A stretch of 64,000 nt of DNA from Punica granatum (lineage: Eukaryota; Streptophyta; Magnoliopsida; Myrtales; Lythraceae): NCBI RefSeq assembly GCF_007655135.1, contig NC_045127.1, forward strand, positions 26,516,199 through 26,580,198, in the 5' to 3' direction. Made by a program: the position numbers and the translations under genes. This document shows, piece after piece, positions 47,328-60,840 of the stretch; position 1 is the first letter of the stretch, and each line of letters begins with the position of its first letter. A model generated the notes under the pieces. That model saw only the letters and a program-made list of their open reading frames with translations. It searched no databases and was not told the origin of the DNA.

Positions 47328-50081
47328 GAACATGCGGTGTAAGAAAGTTAGGTCGAACGGGTTAGCAGACCCGGCAAGGTTGCAAGAGGATCGAGCGAGG
47401 TGGCTCGGCGAACTTGCGGTGCACGAAAGTAAACTCGCACGGGTTAGCAGACCCCGCAAGGTTGCAGGAGGCACGAGCGAGGTTGCTCGGCGAACATGCG
47501 GTGCAAGAAAGTACGCTCGCACGAGTTAGCAGACCGGGCAAGGTTGCATGAGGCACGAGCGAGGTGGCTCGGCGAACTTGCGTTGCAGGAAAGTAAGCTC
47601 GCACGGGTTAGCAGACCCGGCAAGGTTGCAAGTGGCAGGAACGAGGTCGCTCGGAGAACTTACGGTCCAAGAAAGTATACTCGCACGGGTTAGCAGACAC
47701 AGCAAGGTTGCAGGATGCACGAGCGAGGTGGTTCGGAGAACTTGTGGTGCAGGAAAGTAAACTCGCACGGGTTAGCAGACCCGGCAAGTCTGCAAGAGGG
47801 ACGAACGAGGTAGTTCGAAGAACTTGCCATGCAAGAAAGTAAACTCGCACGGATTCGCGGACCCGGCAAGGTTCCAAGAGGCACGAGGGAGGTGGCTCGT
47901 CGAACTTGCGGCGCAGGAAAGTAACCTCGCACGGGTTAGCAGACCCGACAAGTTGCAAGAGGCACGAGCGAGGTGGCTCGGCGAACTTGTGGTGCAGGAA
48001 AGTAATCTTTCACGGGATAGCTGACCCGGCAATGTTGCAATAGGCACGAACGAGATGGCTCGACAAACTTGCGGTTCAGGAAAGTAAACTCGCACGAGTT
48101 AGCAGACTTGGCAAGTTTGCATGGGGCACGAGCGAGGTGGCTAGGCGAAATTACAGTGTAAGAAAGTAAACTCACACGGATTAGCAGACCCGGCAAGGTT
48201 GCAAGAGGAACGAGCGAGGTTGGTCGGCGAACTTGCGGTGCGAGAAAGTAAGCTCGCACAAGTTAGCAGGCCGGGCAAGGTTGCAAGAGGCACGAGGGAG
48301 GTGGCTCGGCGAACTTGCGGTGCAAGAAAGCAACCTCGCACAGCTTAGCAGACACAGCGAGGTTCGAAGAGGCACGAGAGAGGTGGCTCGCCGAACTTGC
48401 GGTGCTAGAAAGTAATCTCGCACGGGTTAGCAGACCCGATAGGGTTCCAAGAGGCACGAACGAGATGGTTCTTGAACTTGCGGTTTTGGAAAGTAAACTC
48501 GCACGGGTTACCAGACCCGGCATGGTTGCAAGAGGCACGAACGAGGTGGGTAGGCGAACTTGCGGAGGTCTGCAAGGTTGCAAGAGGCACGAGCGAGGTC
48601 GCTCGGCGAACTTGCGGTGTAAGAAAGTAAACTCGCACGGGTTAGTAGACCCCGCAAGGTTGCAGGAGGCACGAGCGAGATTGCTCGGCGAACTTGCGGT
48701 GCAAGAAATTCAACTCGCACGGGTTAGCAGACCCAGCAAGGTTGGAAGAGGCACGGGGCAGGTGGCTCGGTGAATTGCGGTGCAGGATAGTAAACTCGGA
48801 CGGGCTAGCAGACCCGGCAAGGTTGCAAGAGGCAAGAGCGAGGTGGCTCGGCGAACTTGCGGTTCAAGAAAGTAAGCTCGCACGACCTAACAGACCCGGC
48901 AAGATTAAAATGGGCACGAGCGAGGTGGCTCGGCGAACTTGCGGTGGAAGAAAGTAAACTCGCACGGGTTAGCAGACCCAGCAACATTGCAGGAGGCACG
49001 AGCGAGGTGGTTCGGCGAACTTGCGGTGTAGGAAATTAAACGCGCACGGGTAAGCAGACCCGACAAGTTTGCAAGAGGCACGAACGAGGTAGTTCGATGA
49101 ACTTGCGATGCACGAAAGTAAACTCGCACGGATTAGCAGACCCGGCAATGTTGCAAGAGGCACGAGGGAGTAGGCTCGGCGAACTTGCGGCGCAGGAAAG
49201 TAAGCTTGCACGGGTTAGCATACCCGGCAAGGTTGCCAGAGGCATGAGCGAGGTAGGTCGGTGAACTTGTGGTGCAGGAAAGTAATCTCTCACGGTATAG
49301 CTGACCCTGCAAGGTTGCGAGAGGCACGAACAAGGTGGTTCGGCGAACTTGCAGTGCAGGAAAGTAACCTCCCACGGATTAGCAGACCCGGCAACCTTGC
49401 AAGGGGCACGAGCGAGGTGGCTAGGCGAAATTGCGGTGTAAGAAAGTAAACTCGCACGGATTAGCAGACCCGGCAAGGTTGCAAGAGGCACGAGCGAGGT
49501 GGCTCGGCGAACTTGCGGAGCAAGAGAGTAAACTCGCACGGGTTAGCAGACCCCTCAAGGTTGCAGGAGGCACGAGTGAGGTGGCTCGGCGAACTTGAGG
49601 TGCAAGAAAGTAAACTCGCACGGGTTAGCAGACCCCTCAAGGTTGCAGGAGGCACGAGCGAGGTTGCCCGGCGAACTTGCGTTGCAAGAAATTAAACTCT
49701 CACCGATTAGCAGAGCAAGCGAGGTTGCAGGAGCCACGAGCGAGGTGGCTCGGCGAATTGCGGTGTAGGAAAGTATACTCGGACGGGCTAGCAGACCCGA
49801 CAAGGTTGTAAAATGCAGGAGCGGGTTGGCTCGGCGAACTTGCGGTGCAAGAAAGTAAGCTCGCACAGGTTAGCAGACCGGGCAAGGTTGCAAGAGGCAC
49901 GAGTGAGGTGGTTCGGCGAACTTGCGGTGCAAGAAAGCTACCTCGCACGGAATAGCAAACCCGGCAAGGTTCCAAGAGGCACAAGCGAGGTGGCTCGGCG
50001 AACCTGCAGTGCAGGAAGGTTAGCTCGAACGGGTTAGCACACCCGGCAAGGTTGCAAGAGGCACGAGCGAGATTGCTCAGC
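47328..50081. repeat. HOR-B unit 3 (2,754 bp)
   Basis: Same order as unit 2 with a few monomers missing near 47,490-47,520 and 47,950. Slot 14 is at 48,556. Slot 13 here has the private GCGGTTTTGGAAAG. Confidence 0.86.
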
Positions 50082-51147
50082 GAACATGCGGTGTAAGAAA
50101 GTTAGGTCGAACGGGTTAGCAGACCCGGCAAGGTTGCAAGAGGATCGAGCGAGGTGGCTCGGCGAACTTGCTGTGCACGAAAGTAAACTCGCACGGGTTA
50201 GCAGACCCCGCAAGGTTGCAGGAGGCACGAGCGAGGTTGCTCGGCGAACATGCGGTGCAAGAAATTAAACTCGCACGGGTTAGCAGACCCAGCAAGGTTG
50301 CAAGAGGCACGAACGAGGTGGTTCGGCGAACATGCAGTGCAGGAAAGTACGCTCGCACGAGTTAGCAGACCGGGCAAGGTTGCATGAGGCACGAACGAGG
50401 TGACTCGGCGAACTTGCGTTGCAGGAAAGTAAGTTCGCACGAGATAGCAGACCCGGCAAGGTTGCAAGTGCCAGGAACGAGGTCGCTCAGAGAACTTACG
50501 GTCCAAGAAAGTATACTCGCACGGGTTAGCAGACCCAGCAAGGTTGCAGGAGGCACGAGCGAGGTGGTTCGGAGAACTTGTGGTGCAGGAAAGTAAACTC
50601 GCACGGGTTAGCAGAGCCGGCAAGTTTGCAAGAGGTACGAACGAGGTAGTTCGAAGAACTTGCCATGCAAGAAAGTAAACTCGCACGGATTCGCGGACCC
50701 GGCAAGGTTGCAAGAGGCACGAGGGAGGTGGCTCGCCGAACTTGCGGCGCAGGAAAGTAAGCTCGCACGGGTTAGCAGACCCGACAAGGTTGCAAGAGGC
50801 ACGAGCGAGGTGGCTCGGCGAACTTGTGGTGCAGGAAAGTAATCTTTCACGGGATAGCTAACCCGGCAATGTTGCAATAGGCACGAACGAGATGGCTCGG
50901 CAAACTTGTTGTGCAGGAAAGTAAACTCGCACGAGTTAGCAGACTTGGCAAGTTTGCATGGGGCACGAGCGAGGCGGCTAGGCGAAATTGCAGTGTAAGA
51001 AAGTAAACTCACACGGATTAGCAGACCCGGCAAGGTTGCAAGAGGAACGAGCGGGGTTGGTCGGCGAACTTGCGGTGCAAGAGAGTAAACTCGCACGGGT
51101 TAGCAGACCCGGCAAGGTTGCAGGAGGCACGAGCGAGGTGGCTCGGC
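50082..51147. repeat. HOR-B partial unit 4
   Basis: Begins like the other HOR-B units but never reaches the HOR-A-derived slots 10-15. It leaves HOR-B order near 51,060 and joins HOR-C. Confidence 0.8.
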
Positions 51148-54012
51148 GAACTTGCGGTGCAAGAAAGTAAACTCGCACTGGTTAGCAGACCACTCAAGGT
51201 TGCAAGAGGCACGAGTGAGGTTGCCCGGCGAACTTGCGATGCAAGAAATTAAACTCTCACCGGTTAGCAGAGCCAGCAAGGTTGCAAGAGCCACGAGCGA
51301 GGTGGCTCGGCGAATTGCGGTGCAGGAAAGTATACTCGGACGGGCTAGCAGACCCGGCAAGGTTGTAAGATGCAGGAGCGAGTTGGCTCGGCGAACTTGC
51401 GGTGCAAGAAAGTAAGCTCGCACAGGTTAGCAGACCGGGCAAGGTTGCAAGAGGCACGAGCGAAGTGGCTCGGCGAACTTGCGGAGCAAGAAAGCCACCT
51501 CGCACGGATTAGCAAACCCGGCAAGGTTCCGAGAGGCACGAGCGAGGTGGCTCGCCGAACCTGCGGTGCAGGAAAGTTAGCTGGAACGGGTTAGCAGACC
51601 CGGCAAGGTTGCAAGAGGCACGACCGAAGTGGCTCGGCGAACTCGCTGTGCAAGAGAGTTTTCTCGAACGGGTTAGCAGACCCGGCAAGGTTGCAAGAGG
51701 CACGAGCGAGGTGGCTCGGCGAACTTGCGGTGCACGAAAGTAAACTCGCACGGGTTAGCAGACCCCGCAAGGTTGCAGGAGGCACGAGCGAGGTTGCTCG
51801 GCGAACATGCGGTGAAAGAAATTAAACTCGCACGGGTTAGCAGACCCAGCAAGGTTGCAAGAGGCACGAACGAGATGGTTGGCGAATTGCGGTGCAGTAA
51901 GTAAACTCGCACGGGTTAGTAGACCCGGCAGGGTTGCAAGAGGCACGAGCGAGGTGGCTCGGTGAACATGCGGTGCAGGAAAGTACGCTCGCACGAGTTA
52001 GCAGACCGGGCACGGTTGCATGAGGCACGAGCGAGGTGGCTCGGCGAACTTGCGGTGCAGGAAAGTAAGCTCGCACGGGTTAGCAGACCCGGCAAGGTTG
52101 CAGGGGGCACGAGCGAGGTGGCTCAATGAACTTGCGGTGCAAGAAAGTAAACTTGCACGGGTTAGCAAACCAGACAAGGTTGCGATGGGCACGAGCGAGG
52201 TGGTTCGGCTAACTTGCGTTGCTGGAAAGTAAACTCGCACGAGTTAGCTGACTTGGCAAGTTTTCCTGGGGCACGAGCGAGGTAGTTCGAAGAACTTGCC
52301 GTGCAAGAAAGTGAACTCGCACGGATTAGCAGACCCAGCAGGGTTGCAAGAGGCACGAGTGAGGTGACTCGGCGAATATGCGGTGCAGGAAAGTACGCTC
52401 GCACGAGTTAGCAGACCGGGCAAGGTTGCATGTGGCACGAGCGAGGTGGCTCGGCAAACTTGCGGAGCAGGAAAGTAAGCTCGCACGGGTTAGCAGACCC
52501 GGCAAGGTTGCAAGGGGCACGAGCGAGGTGGCTCAATGAACTTGCGGTGCAAGAAAGTAAACTCGCACGGGTTAGCAGACCCCGCAAGGTAGCAGGAGGC
52601 ACAGGCGAGGTTGCTCGGCGAACGTGCGGTGCAAGAAATTAAACTCGCACGGGTTAGCAGACCCAGCAAGGTTGCAAGAGGCACGAACGAGGTGGTTGGC
52701 GAATTGCGGTGCAGGAAAGTAAACTCGCACGGGCTCGCAGACCCGGCAGGGTTGCAAGAGGCACGAGCGAGGTGGCTCGGCGAACATGCGGTGCAGGAAA
52801 GTACGCTCGCACGAGTTAGCAGACCGGGCAAGGTTGCATGAGGCACGAATGAGGTGGCTCGGCGAACTTGCGGTGCAGGAAAGTAAACTCGCATGGGCTA
52901 GCAGACCCGGCAGGGTTGCAAGTGGCACGAGTGAGGTCGCTCGGCGAACTTGCGGTTCAAGAAAGTATACTCGCACGGGCTAGCAGACCAAGCAAGGTTG
53001 CAGGAGGCACGAGCGAGGTGGTTCGGAGAACTTGTGGTGCAGGAAAGTAAACTCGCACGGGTTAGCAGACCCGGCAAGTTTGCAAGAGGCACGAACGAGG
53101 TAGTTCGAAGAACTTGCCGTGCAAGAAAGTAAACTCGCACGGGTTAGCAGACCCGACAAGGTTGCAGGAGGCACGAGCGAGGTGGCTCGGCGAACTTGTG
53201 GTGCAGGAAAGTAATCTCTCACGGGATAGCTGACCCGGCAAGGTTGCAAGAGACACGAGCGAGGTGGCTCGGCAATCTTGCGGTGCAGGAAAGTAAACTC
53301 GCACGGATTTGCAGACTCGGCAAGGTTGCGAGGGGCACGAGCGAGGTGGCTCAATGAACTTGCGGTGCAAGAAAGTAAACTTGCACGGGTTAGCAAACCC
53401 GGCAAGGTTTCGATGGGCACGAGCGAGGTGGTTTGGCTAACTTGCGGTGCTGGAAAGTAAACTCGCACGAATTAGCTGACCTGGCAAGTTTTCATGGGGC
53501 ACGAGCGAGGTGCTTAGGCGAACTTGCGGTGCAAGAGAGTAAACTCACACGGATTAGCAGACCTGGCATGGTTGCAAGAGGAACAAGCGAGGTGGCTCGG
53601 CGAACTTGGGGTGGAATAGGGTAAACTCGCACAAGTTAGCAGACCCCGAAACGTTGCAGGAGGCACGAGCGAGGTTGCCTGGCGAAACTTGCGGCGCAAG
53701 AAATTCAACTCGCATCTGTTAGCAGACCCGCCAAGGTTGCAACAGGCAGGAGCGAGGTGGCTCGTCGAACTTGCGGTGCAAGAATGTAAGCTCGCACAGG
53801 TTAGCAGACTGGGCAAGGTTGCAAGAGGCGCGAGCGAGGTGGCTCGGCGAACTTGCGGTGCAAGAAAGCTACCTCGCACGGATTAGCAAACCCGGCAAGG
53901 TTCCAAGAGGCACGAGCGAGGTGGCTCGGCGAACCTGCGGTGCAGGAAGGTTAGCTCGAACGGGTTAGCAGACCCGGCAAGGTTGCAGGAGGCACGAGCG
54001 AGGTGGCTCGGC
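51148..54012. repeat. HOR-C unit 1 (2,865 bp)
   Basis: Starts with GTAAACTCGCACTGG. It includes the landmark GAACTCGCTGTGCAAGAG (51,639), a run of GAACATGCGGTG monomers, and GGCAAGTTTTCATGGGGC. It is 409 bp longer than unit 2 because of a five-monomer duplication near 52,020-52,840, whose copies lie 410 bp apart. Confidence 0.87.
52020..52840. repeat. Five-monomer (410 bp) tandem duplication in HOR-C
   Basis: Similar runs begin at 52,020 and 52,430 (410 = 5 x 82). HOR-C unit 2 has a single copy at the matching place (54,886). The copies have since diverged at several bases. Confidence 0.78.
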
Positions 54013-56502
54013 GAACTTGCGGTGCAAGAAAGTAAACTCGCACTGGTTAGCAGACCCCTCAAGGTTGCAAGAGGCACGAGTGAGGTTGCCCGGCGAACTT
54101 GCGATGCAAGAAATTAAACTCTCACCGGTTAGCAGAGCCAGCAAGGTTGCAAGAGCCACGAGCGAGGTGGCTCGGCGAATTGCGGTGCAGGAAAGTATAC
54201 TCAGACGGGCTAGCAGACCCGGCAAGGTTGTAAGATGCAGGAGCGAGTTGGCTCGGCGAACTTGCGGTGCAAGAAAGTAAGCTCGCACAGGTTAGCAGAC
54301 CGGGCAAGGTTGCAAGAGGCACGAGCGAAGTGGCTCGGCGAACTTACGGAGCAAGAAAGCCACCTCGCACGGATTAGCAAACCCGGCAAGGTTCCGAGAG
54401 GCACGAGCGAGGTGGCTCGCCGAACCTGCGGTGCAGGAAAGTTAGCTGGAACGGGTTAGCAGACCCGGCAAGGTTGCAAGAGGCACGACCGAGGTGGCTC
54501 GGCGAACTCGCTGTGCAAGAGAGTTTTCTCGAACGGGTTAGCAGACCCGGCAAGGTTGCAAGAGGCACGAGCGAGGTGGCTCGGCGAACTTGCGGTGCAC
54601 GAAAGTAAACTCGCACGGGTTAGCAGACCCCGCAAGGTTGCAGGAGGCACGAGCGAGGTTGCTCGGCGAACATGCGGTGAAAGAAATTAAACTCGCACGG
54701 GTTAGCAGACCCAGCCAGGTTGCAAGAGGCACGAACGAGATGGTTGGCGAATTGCGGTGCAGGAAAGTAAACTCGCACGGGTTAGTAGACCCGGCAGGGT
54801 TGCAAGAGGCACGAGCGAGGTGGCTCGGTGAACATGCGGTGCAGGAAAGTACGCTCGCACGAGTTAGCAGACCGGGCACGGTTGCATGAGGCACGAGCGA
54901 GGTGGCTCGGCGAACTTGCGGTGCAGGAAAGTAAGCTCGCACGGGTTAGCAGACCCGGCAAGGTTGCAAGGGGCACGAGCGAGGTGGCTCAATGAACTTG
55001 CGGTGCAAGAAAGTAAACTCGCACGGGTTAGCAGACCCCGCAAGGTAGCAGGAGGCACAGGCGAGGTTGCTCGGCGAACGTGCGGTGCAAGAAATTAAAC
55101 TCGCACGGGTTAGCAGACCCAGCAAGGTTGCAAGAGGCACGAACGAGGTGGTTGGCGAATTGCGGTGCAAGAAAGTAAACTCGCACGGGCTCGCAGACCC
55201 GGCAGGGTTGCAAGAGGCACGAGCGAGGTGGCTCGGCGAACATGCGGTGCAGGAAAGTACGCTCGCACGAGTTAGCAGACCGGGCAAGGTTGCATGAGGC
55301 ACGAATGAGGTGGCTCGGCGAACTTGCGGTGCAGGAAAGTAAACTCGCATGGGCTAGCAGACCCGGCAGGGTTGCAAGTGGCACGAGTGAGGTCGCTCTG
55401 CGAACTTGCGGTTCAAGAAAGTATACTCGCACGGGCTAGCAGACCAAGCAAGGTTGCAGGAGGCACGAGCGAGGTGGTTCGGAGAACTTGTGGTGCAGGA
55501 AAGTAAACTCGCACGGGTTAGCAGACCCGGCAAGTTTGCAAGAGGCACGAACGAGGTAGTTCGAAGAACTTGCCGCGCAAGAAAGTAAACTCGCACGGGT
55601 TAGTAAACCCGACAAGGTTGCAGGAGGCACGAGCGAGGTGGCTCGGCGAACTTGTGGTGCAGGAAAGTAATCTCTCACGGGATAGCTGACCCGGCAAGGT
55701 TGCAAGAGGCACGAGCGAGGTGGCTCGGCAATCTTGCGGTGCAGGAAAGTAAACTCGCACGGATTTGCAGACTCGGCAAGGTTGCGAGGGGCACGAGCGA
55801 GGTGGCTCAATGAACTTGCGGTGCAAGAAAGTAAACTTGCACGGGTTAGCAAACCCGGCAAGGTTTCGATGGGCACGAGCGAGGTGGTTTGGCTAACTTG
55901 CGGTGCTGGAAAGTAAACTCGCACGAATTAGCTGACCTGGCAAGTTTTCATGGGGCACGAGCGAGGTGCTTAGGCGAACTTGCGGTGCAAGAGAGTAAAC
56001 TCACACGGATTAGCAGACCTGGCATGGTTGCAAGAGGAACCAGCGAGGTGGCTCGGCGAACTTGGGGTGGAATAGGGTAAACTCGCACAAGTTAGCAGAC
56101 CCCGAAACGTTGCAGGAGGCACGAGCGAGGTTGCCTGGTGAAACTTGCGGCGCAAGAAATTAAACTCGCATCTGTTAGCAGACCCGCCAAGGTTGCAACA
56201 GGCAGGAGCGAGGTGGCTCGTCGAACTTGCGGTGCAAGAATGTAAGCTCGCACAGGTTAGCAGACTGGGCAAGGTTGCAAGAGGCACGAGCGAGGTGGCT
56301 CGGCGAACTTGCGGTGCAAGAAAGCTACCTCGCACGGATTAGCAAACCCGGCAAGGTTCCAAGAGGCACGAGCGAGGTGGCTCGGCGAACCTGCGGTGCA
56401 GGAAGGTTAGCTCGAACGGGTTAGCAGACCCGGCAAGGTTGCAAGAGGCACGAGCGAGGTGGCTCGGCGAACATGCGGTGCAAGAAAGTTAGGTCGAACG
56501 GG
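53343..56502. repeat. Source copy of the 7,498-bp-offset segmental duplication
   Basis: Matches 60,841-64,000 at a constant offset of 7,498 bp with only a few substitutions. It covers the end of HOR-C unit 1, all of unit 2 and the first bases beyond. Confidence 0.92.
54013..56468. repeat. HOR-C unit 2 (2,456 bp)
   Basis: About 30 monomers with the landmark GAACTCGCTGTG at 54,504. The second half matches unit 1 at a 2,456-bp offset. It ends at the start of an HOR-A slots 6-15 fragment. Confidence 0.88.
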
Positions 56503-57255
56503 TTAGCAGACCCGGCAAGTTTGCAAGAGGATCGAGCGAGGTGGCTCGGCGAACTTGCGGTACACGAAAGTAAACTCGCACGGTTAGCAGACCCCGCAAG
56601 GTTGCAGGAGGCACGAGCGAGGTTGCCCGACGAACTTGCGGTACAAGAAATTAAACTCGCATCGGTTAGCCGAGCCAGCAAGGTTGCAAGAGGCACGAGC
56701 GAGGTGGCTCGGCGAATTGCGAAGCAGGAAAGTAAACTCGGACGGGCTAGCGGACCCGGCAAGGTTGCAAGAGGCACGAGCGAGGTGGCTCGGCGAACTT
56801 GCGGTGCAAGAAAGTAAGCTCGCACAAGTTAGCAGACCGAGCAAGGTTGCAAAAGGCACGAGGGAGGTGGCTCGGCGAACTTGTGGTGCCAGAATGCAAC
56901 CTCGCACAGCTTAGCAGACACAGCGAGGTTCCATGAGGCACGAGCGAGGTGGCTCGCCGAACTTGCGGTGCTGGAAAGTAATCTCGCATGGGTTAGCAGA
57001 CCCGATAGGGTTCCAAGAGGCACGAACGAGATGGTTCTTGAACCTGCGGTGCAGGAAAGTAAACTCGCACGGGTTACCAGACCCGGCATGGTTGAAAGAG
57101 GCACGAACGAGGTGGGTAGGCGAACTTGCGGAGGTCTGCAAGGTTGCAAGAGGCACGAGCGAGGTCGCTCGGCGAACTTGCGGTGTAAGAAAGTAAACTC
57201 GCACGGGTTAGTAGACCCCGCAAGGTTGCAGGAGGCACAAGCGAGGTTGCTCGGC
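56469..57255. repeat. HOR-A fragment, slots 6-15 (787 bp)
   Basis: Slots 6-15 in order, starts 56469, 56551, 56632, 56714, 56795, 56877, 56959, 57040, 57122 and 57174. More diverged from the array-1 and array-2 units than those are from each other. Slot 11 begins GTGGTGCCAGAATGC. Confidence 0.87.
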
Positions 57256-60200
57256 GAACTTGCGGTGCAAGAAATTAAACTCGCACGGGTTAGCAGACCC
57301 ATCAAGGTTGCAAGAGGCACAGGCCAGGTGGTTCGGCGAATTGCGGTGCAGGATAGTAAACTCGGACGGGCTAGCAGACCCGGCAAGGTTGCAAGAGGCA
57401 AGAGCGAGGTGGCTCGGCGAACTTGCGGTGCAAGAAAGTAAGCTCGCACGACTTAACAGACCCGGTAAGATTAAAAGGGGCACGAGCGAGGTGGCTCGGC
57501 GAACATGCGGTGGAAGAAAGTAAACTCGCACGGGTTAGCAGACCCAGCAAGGTTGCAGGAGGCACGAGCGAGGTCGTTCGGCGAACTTGCGGTGTAGGAA
57601 ATTTAACGCGCACGGGTTAGCATACCCGACAAGTTTGCAAAAGGCACGAACGAGGTAGTTCGAAGAACTTGCGGTGCACGAAAGTAAACTCGCACGGATT
57701 GGCAGACCCGGCAAGGTTGCAAGAGGCACGAGGGAGGTGGCTTGGCGAACTTTCGGCGCAGGAAAGTAGGCTCGCATGGGTTAGCATACCCGGCAAGGTT
57801 GCCAGAGGCACGAGCGAGGTGGCTCAGCGAACTTGTGGTGCAGGAAAGTAATCTCTCACGGGATAGATGACCCGGCAAGGTTGCAAGAGGCGAGAGCAAG
57901 GGGGCCCGGCGAACTTGCGGTGCAGGAAAGTCAACTCGCACTGATTTGCAGAATCAACAAGGTTGAAAGGGGCAAGAGCGAGGTGGCTCGGCGAACTTGC
58001 GGTGCAGGAAAGTAAACTTGCACGAGTTAGCAGACTTGGCAAGTTTGCTTGGGGCACAAGCTAGGTGGCTTGGCAAAATTGCGGTGCAAGAAAGTAAACT
58101 CACATGGATTAGCAGACCTGGCAAGGTTGCATGAGGCACGAGCGAGGTGGCTCGGCGAACTTGCGGTGCACGAGAGTAAACTCGCACGGGTTAGCGGACC
58201 CGGCAAGGTTGCAGGAGGCACGAGCGAGGTGGCTCGGCGAACTTGCAGTGGAAGAAAGTAAACTCGCACGGGTTAGCAGACCCCTCAAGGTTGCAGGAGG
58301 CACGAGTGAGATTGCCTGGCGAACTTGCGGTGCAAGAAATTAAACTCTCACCGGTTAGCAGAGCCAGCAAGGTTGCAAGAGCCACGATCGAGGTGGCTCG
58401 GCGAATTGAGGTGCAGGAAAGTATACTCGGACTGGCCAGCATACCCGGCAAGGTTGTAAGATGCACGAGCGAGGTGGCTCGGCGAACTTGCGGTGCAAGA
58501 AAGTAAGCTCACACGGGTTAGCAGACCCAGCAAGGTTGCAGGAGGCACGAGCGAGGTGGTTCGGCGAACTTGCGGTGTAGGAAATTTAACACGCACGGGT
58601 TAGCAGACCCGACAAGTTTGCAAAAGGCACGAACGAGGTAGTTCGAAGAACTTGCGGGCACGAAAGTAAACTCGCACGGATTGGCAGACCCGGCAAGGTT
58701 GCAAGAGGCACGAGGGAGGTGGCTCGGCGAACTTGCGGCGCAGGAAAGTAGGCTTGCATGGGTTAGCATACCCGGCAAGGTTGCCAGAGGCACGAGCGAG
58801 GTGGCTCGGCGAACTTCTGGTGCAGGAAAGTAATCTCTCACGGGATAGTTGACCCGGCAAGGTTGCAAGAGGCGAGAGCAAGGTGGCCCGGCGAACTTGC
58901 GGTGCAGGAAAGTCTACTCGCACTGATTTGCAGAATCAGCAAGGTTGAAAGGGGCAAGGGCGAGGTGGCCCGGCGAACTTGCGATGCAGGAAAGTAAACT
59001 CGCACGAGTTAGCAGACTGGGCAAGGTTGCATGGGGCACGAGCGAGGTGACTTGGCGAAATTGCGGTGCAAGAAAGTAAACTCACATGGATTAGCAGACC
59101 TGGCAAGGTTGCATGAGGCACGAGCGAGGTGGCTCGGCGAACTTGCAGTGGAAGAAAGTAAACTCGCACGGGTTAGCAGACCCGGCAAGGTTGCAAGAGG
59201 CACGAGCGAGGTGGCTCGGCGAACATGCGGTGCAGGAAAGTGCGCTCGCACGAGTTAGCACACCGGCAAGGTTGCATGAGGCACGAGCGAGGTGGCTCGG
59301 CGAATTTGCGGTACAGGAAAGTAAGCTCGCACGAGTTAGCAGACCCGGTAAGGTTACAAGGGGCACGAGCGACGTGGCTCAATGAACTTGCGGTGCAAGA
59401 AAGTAAACTCGCACGGGTTAGCAAACCCGGCAAGGTTGCGATGGGCACGAGCGAGGTGGTTCTGCTAACTTGCGGTGCTGGAAAGTAAACTCGCACGAAT
59501 TAGAGGACCTGGCAAGTTTTCATGGGGCACGAGCGAGGAGCTTAGGCGAACTTGCGGTGCAAGAGAGTAAACTCACACGGATTAGCAGACCTGGCAAAGT
59601 TGCAGGAGGCACAAGCGAGGGTGGCCGGCGAACTTGCGGAGTAAGAAAGTAAGCGCGCACAGGTTAGCAGACCGGGCAAGGTTGCAAGAGGCACGAGTGA
59701 GGTGGCACTGCGAATTGCGGTGCAGGAAAGTAAACTCGCACGGGCAAGCAGAACCGGCAGGGTTGAAAGATGCACGAGCGGGTGGCTCGGCGAACATGCG
59801 GTGCAGGAAAGTAAACTCGGACGGGCTAGCAGACCCAACAAGGTTGCAAGAGGCACGAGCGAGGTGGCTAGGCGAACTGGCGGTGCAAGAAATTAAGCTC
59901 GCATAGGTTAGCAGACCGGGCAAGGTTGCAAGAGGCACGAGCGAGGTGGCTCGGCGAACTTGCGGTGCAAGAAAGTAAGCTCGCACGGGTCAGCAGACCC
60001 AGCAAGCTTGCTGGAGGCACGAGTGAGGTTGTTCGGCCAACTTGCAGTGCAGGAAAGTAAACTCGCACGGGTTCGCAGACCCAGCAAGTTTGCACGTGGC
60101 ACGAACAAGGTAGTTCGGAGAACTTGCGATGCAAGAAAGTAAACTCGCACGGATTAGCAGACCCAACAAGGTTACAAGAGGCACGAGGGAAGTGTCCCGG

Positions 60201-60840
60201 CAAACTTGCGACGCAGGAAAGTAAGCTCGCACAGGTTAGCAGACCCGGCAAGGTTGCAAGAGGCACGAGCGAGGTTGCCCGGCGAACTTGCGATGCACGA
60301 ATTAAACTCGCACGGGTTAGTGGTCCCCGCAAGGTTGCAGGAGGCACGAGCGAGGTTGCTCGGCGAACTTGCGGTGCAAGAAATTAAACTCGCACGGTTA
60401 GCAGACCCAGCAAGGTTGCAAGAGGCACGGGGCAGGTGGCTCAGTGAATTGTGGTGCAGGATAGTAAACTCGGACGGGCTAGCAGACCCGCAAGGTTGCA
60501 AGAGGCAAGAGCGAGGTGGCTCGGCGAACTTGCGGTGCAAGAAAGTAAGCTCGCACGGGCTAGCAGACCCGGCAGGGTTGCAAGTGGCACGAGTGAGGTC
60601 GCTCGGCGAACTGGCGGTTCAAGAAAGTATACTCGCACGGGCTAGCAGACCCAGCAAGGTTGCAGGAGGCACGAGCGAGGTGGTTCGGAGAACTTGTGGT
60701 GCAGAAAAGTAAACTCGCACGGGTTAGCAGACCCGGCATGTTTGCAAGAGGCACGAACGAGGTAGTTCGAAGAACTTGCCGTGCAAGAAAGTAAACTCGC
60801 ACGGATTAGCAGACCCGGCAAGGTTGCAAGAGGCACGAGG
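57256..60840. repeat. Mixed satellite block with a 983-bp direct repeat
   Basis: Mixed-block monomers (GATTAAAAGGGGC, GGTGTAGGAAATTTAAC, TTGCAGAATCAACAAGG). About 57,525-58,164 is repeated at 58,508-59,147, offset 983. The end, 60,8xx, is cut by the segmental duplication. No gene. Confidence 0.84.
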
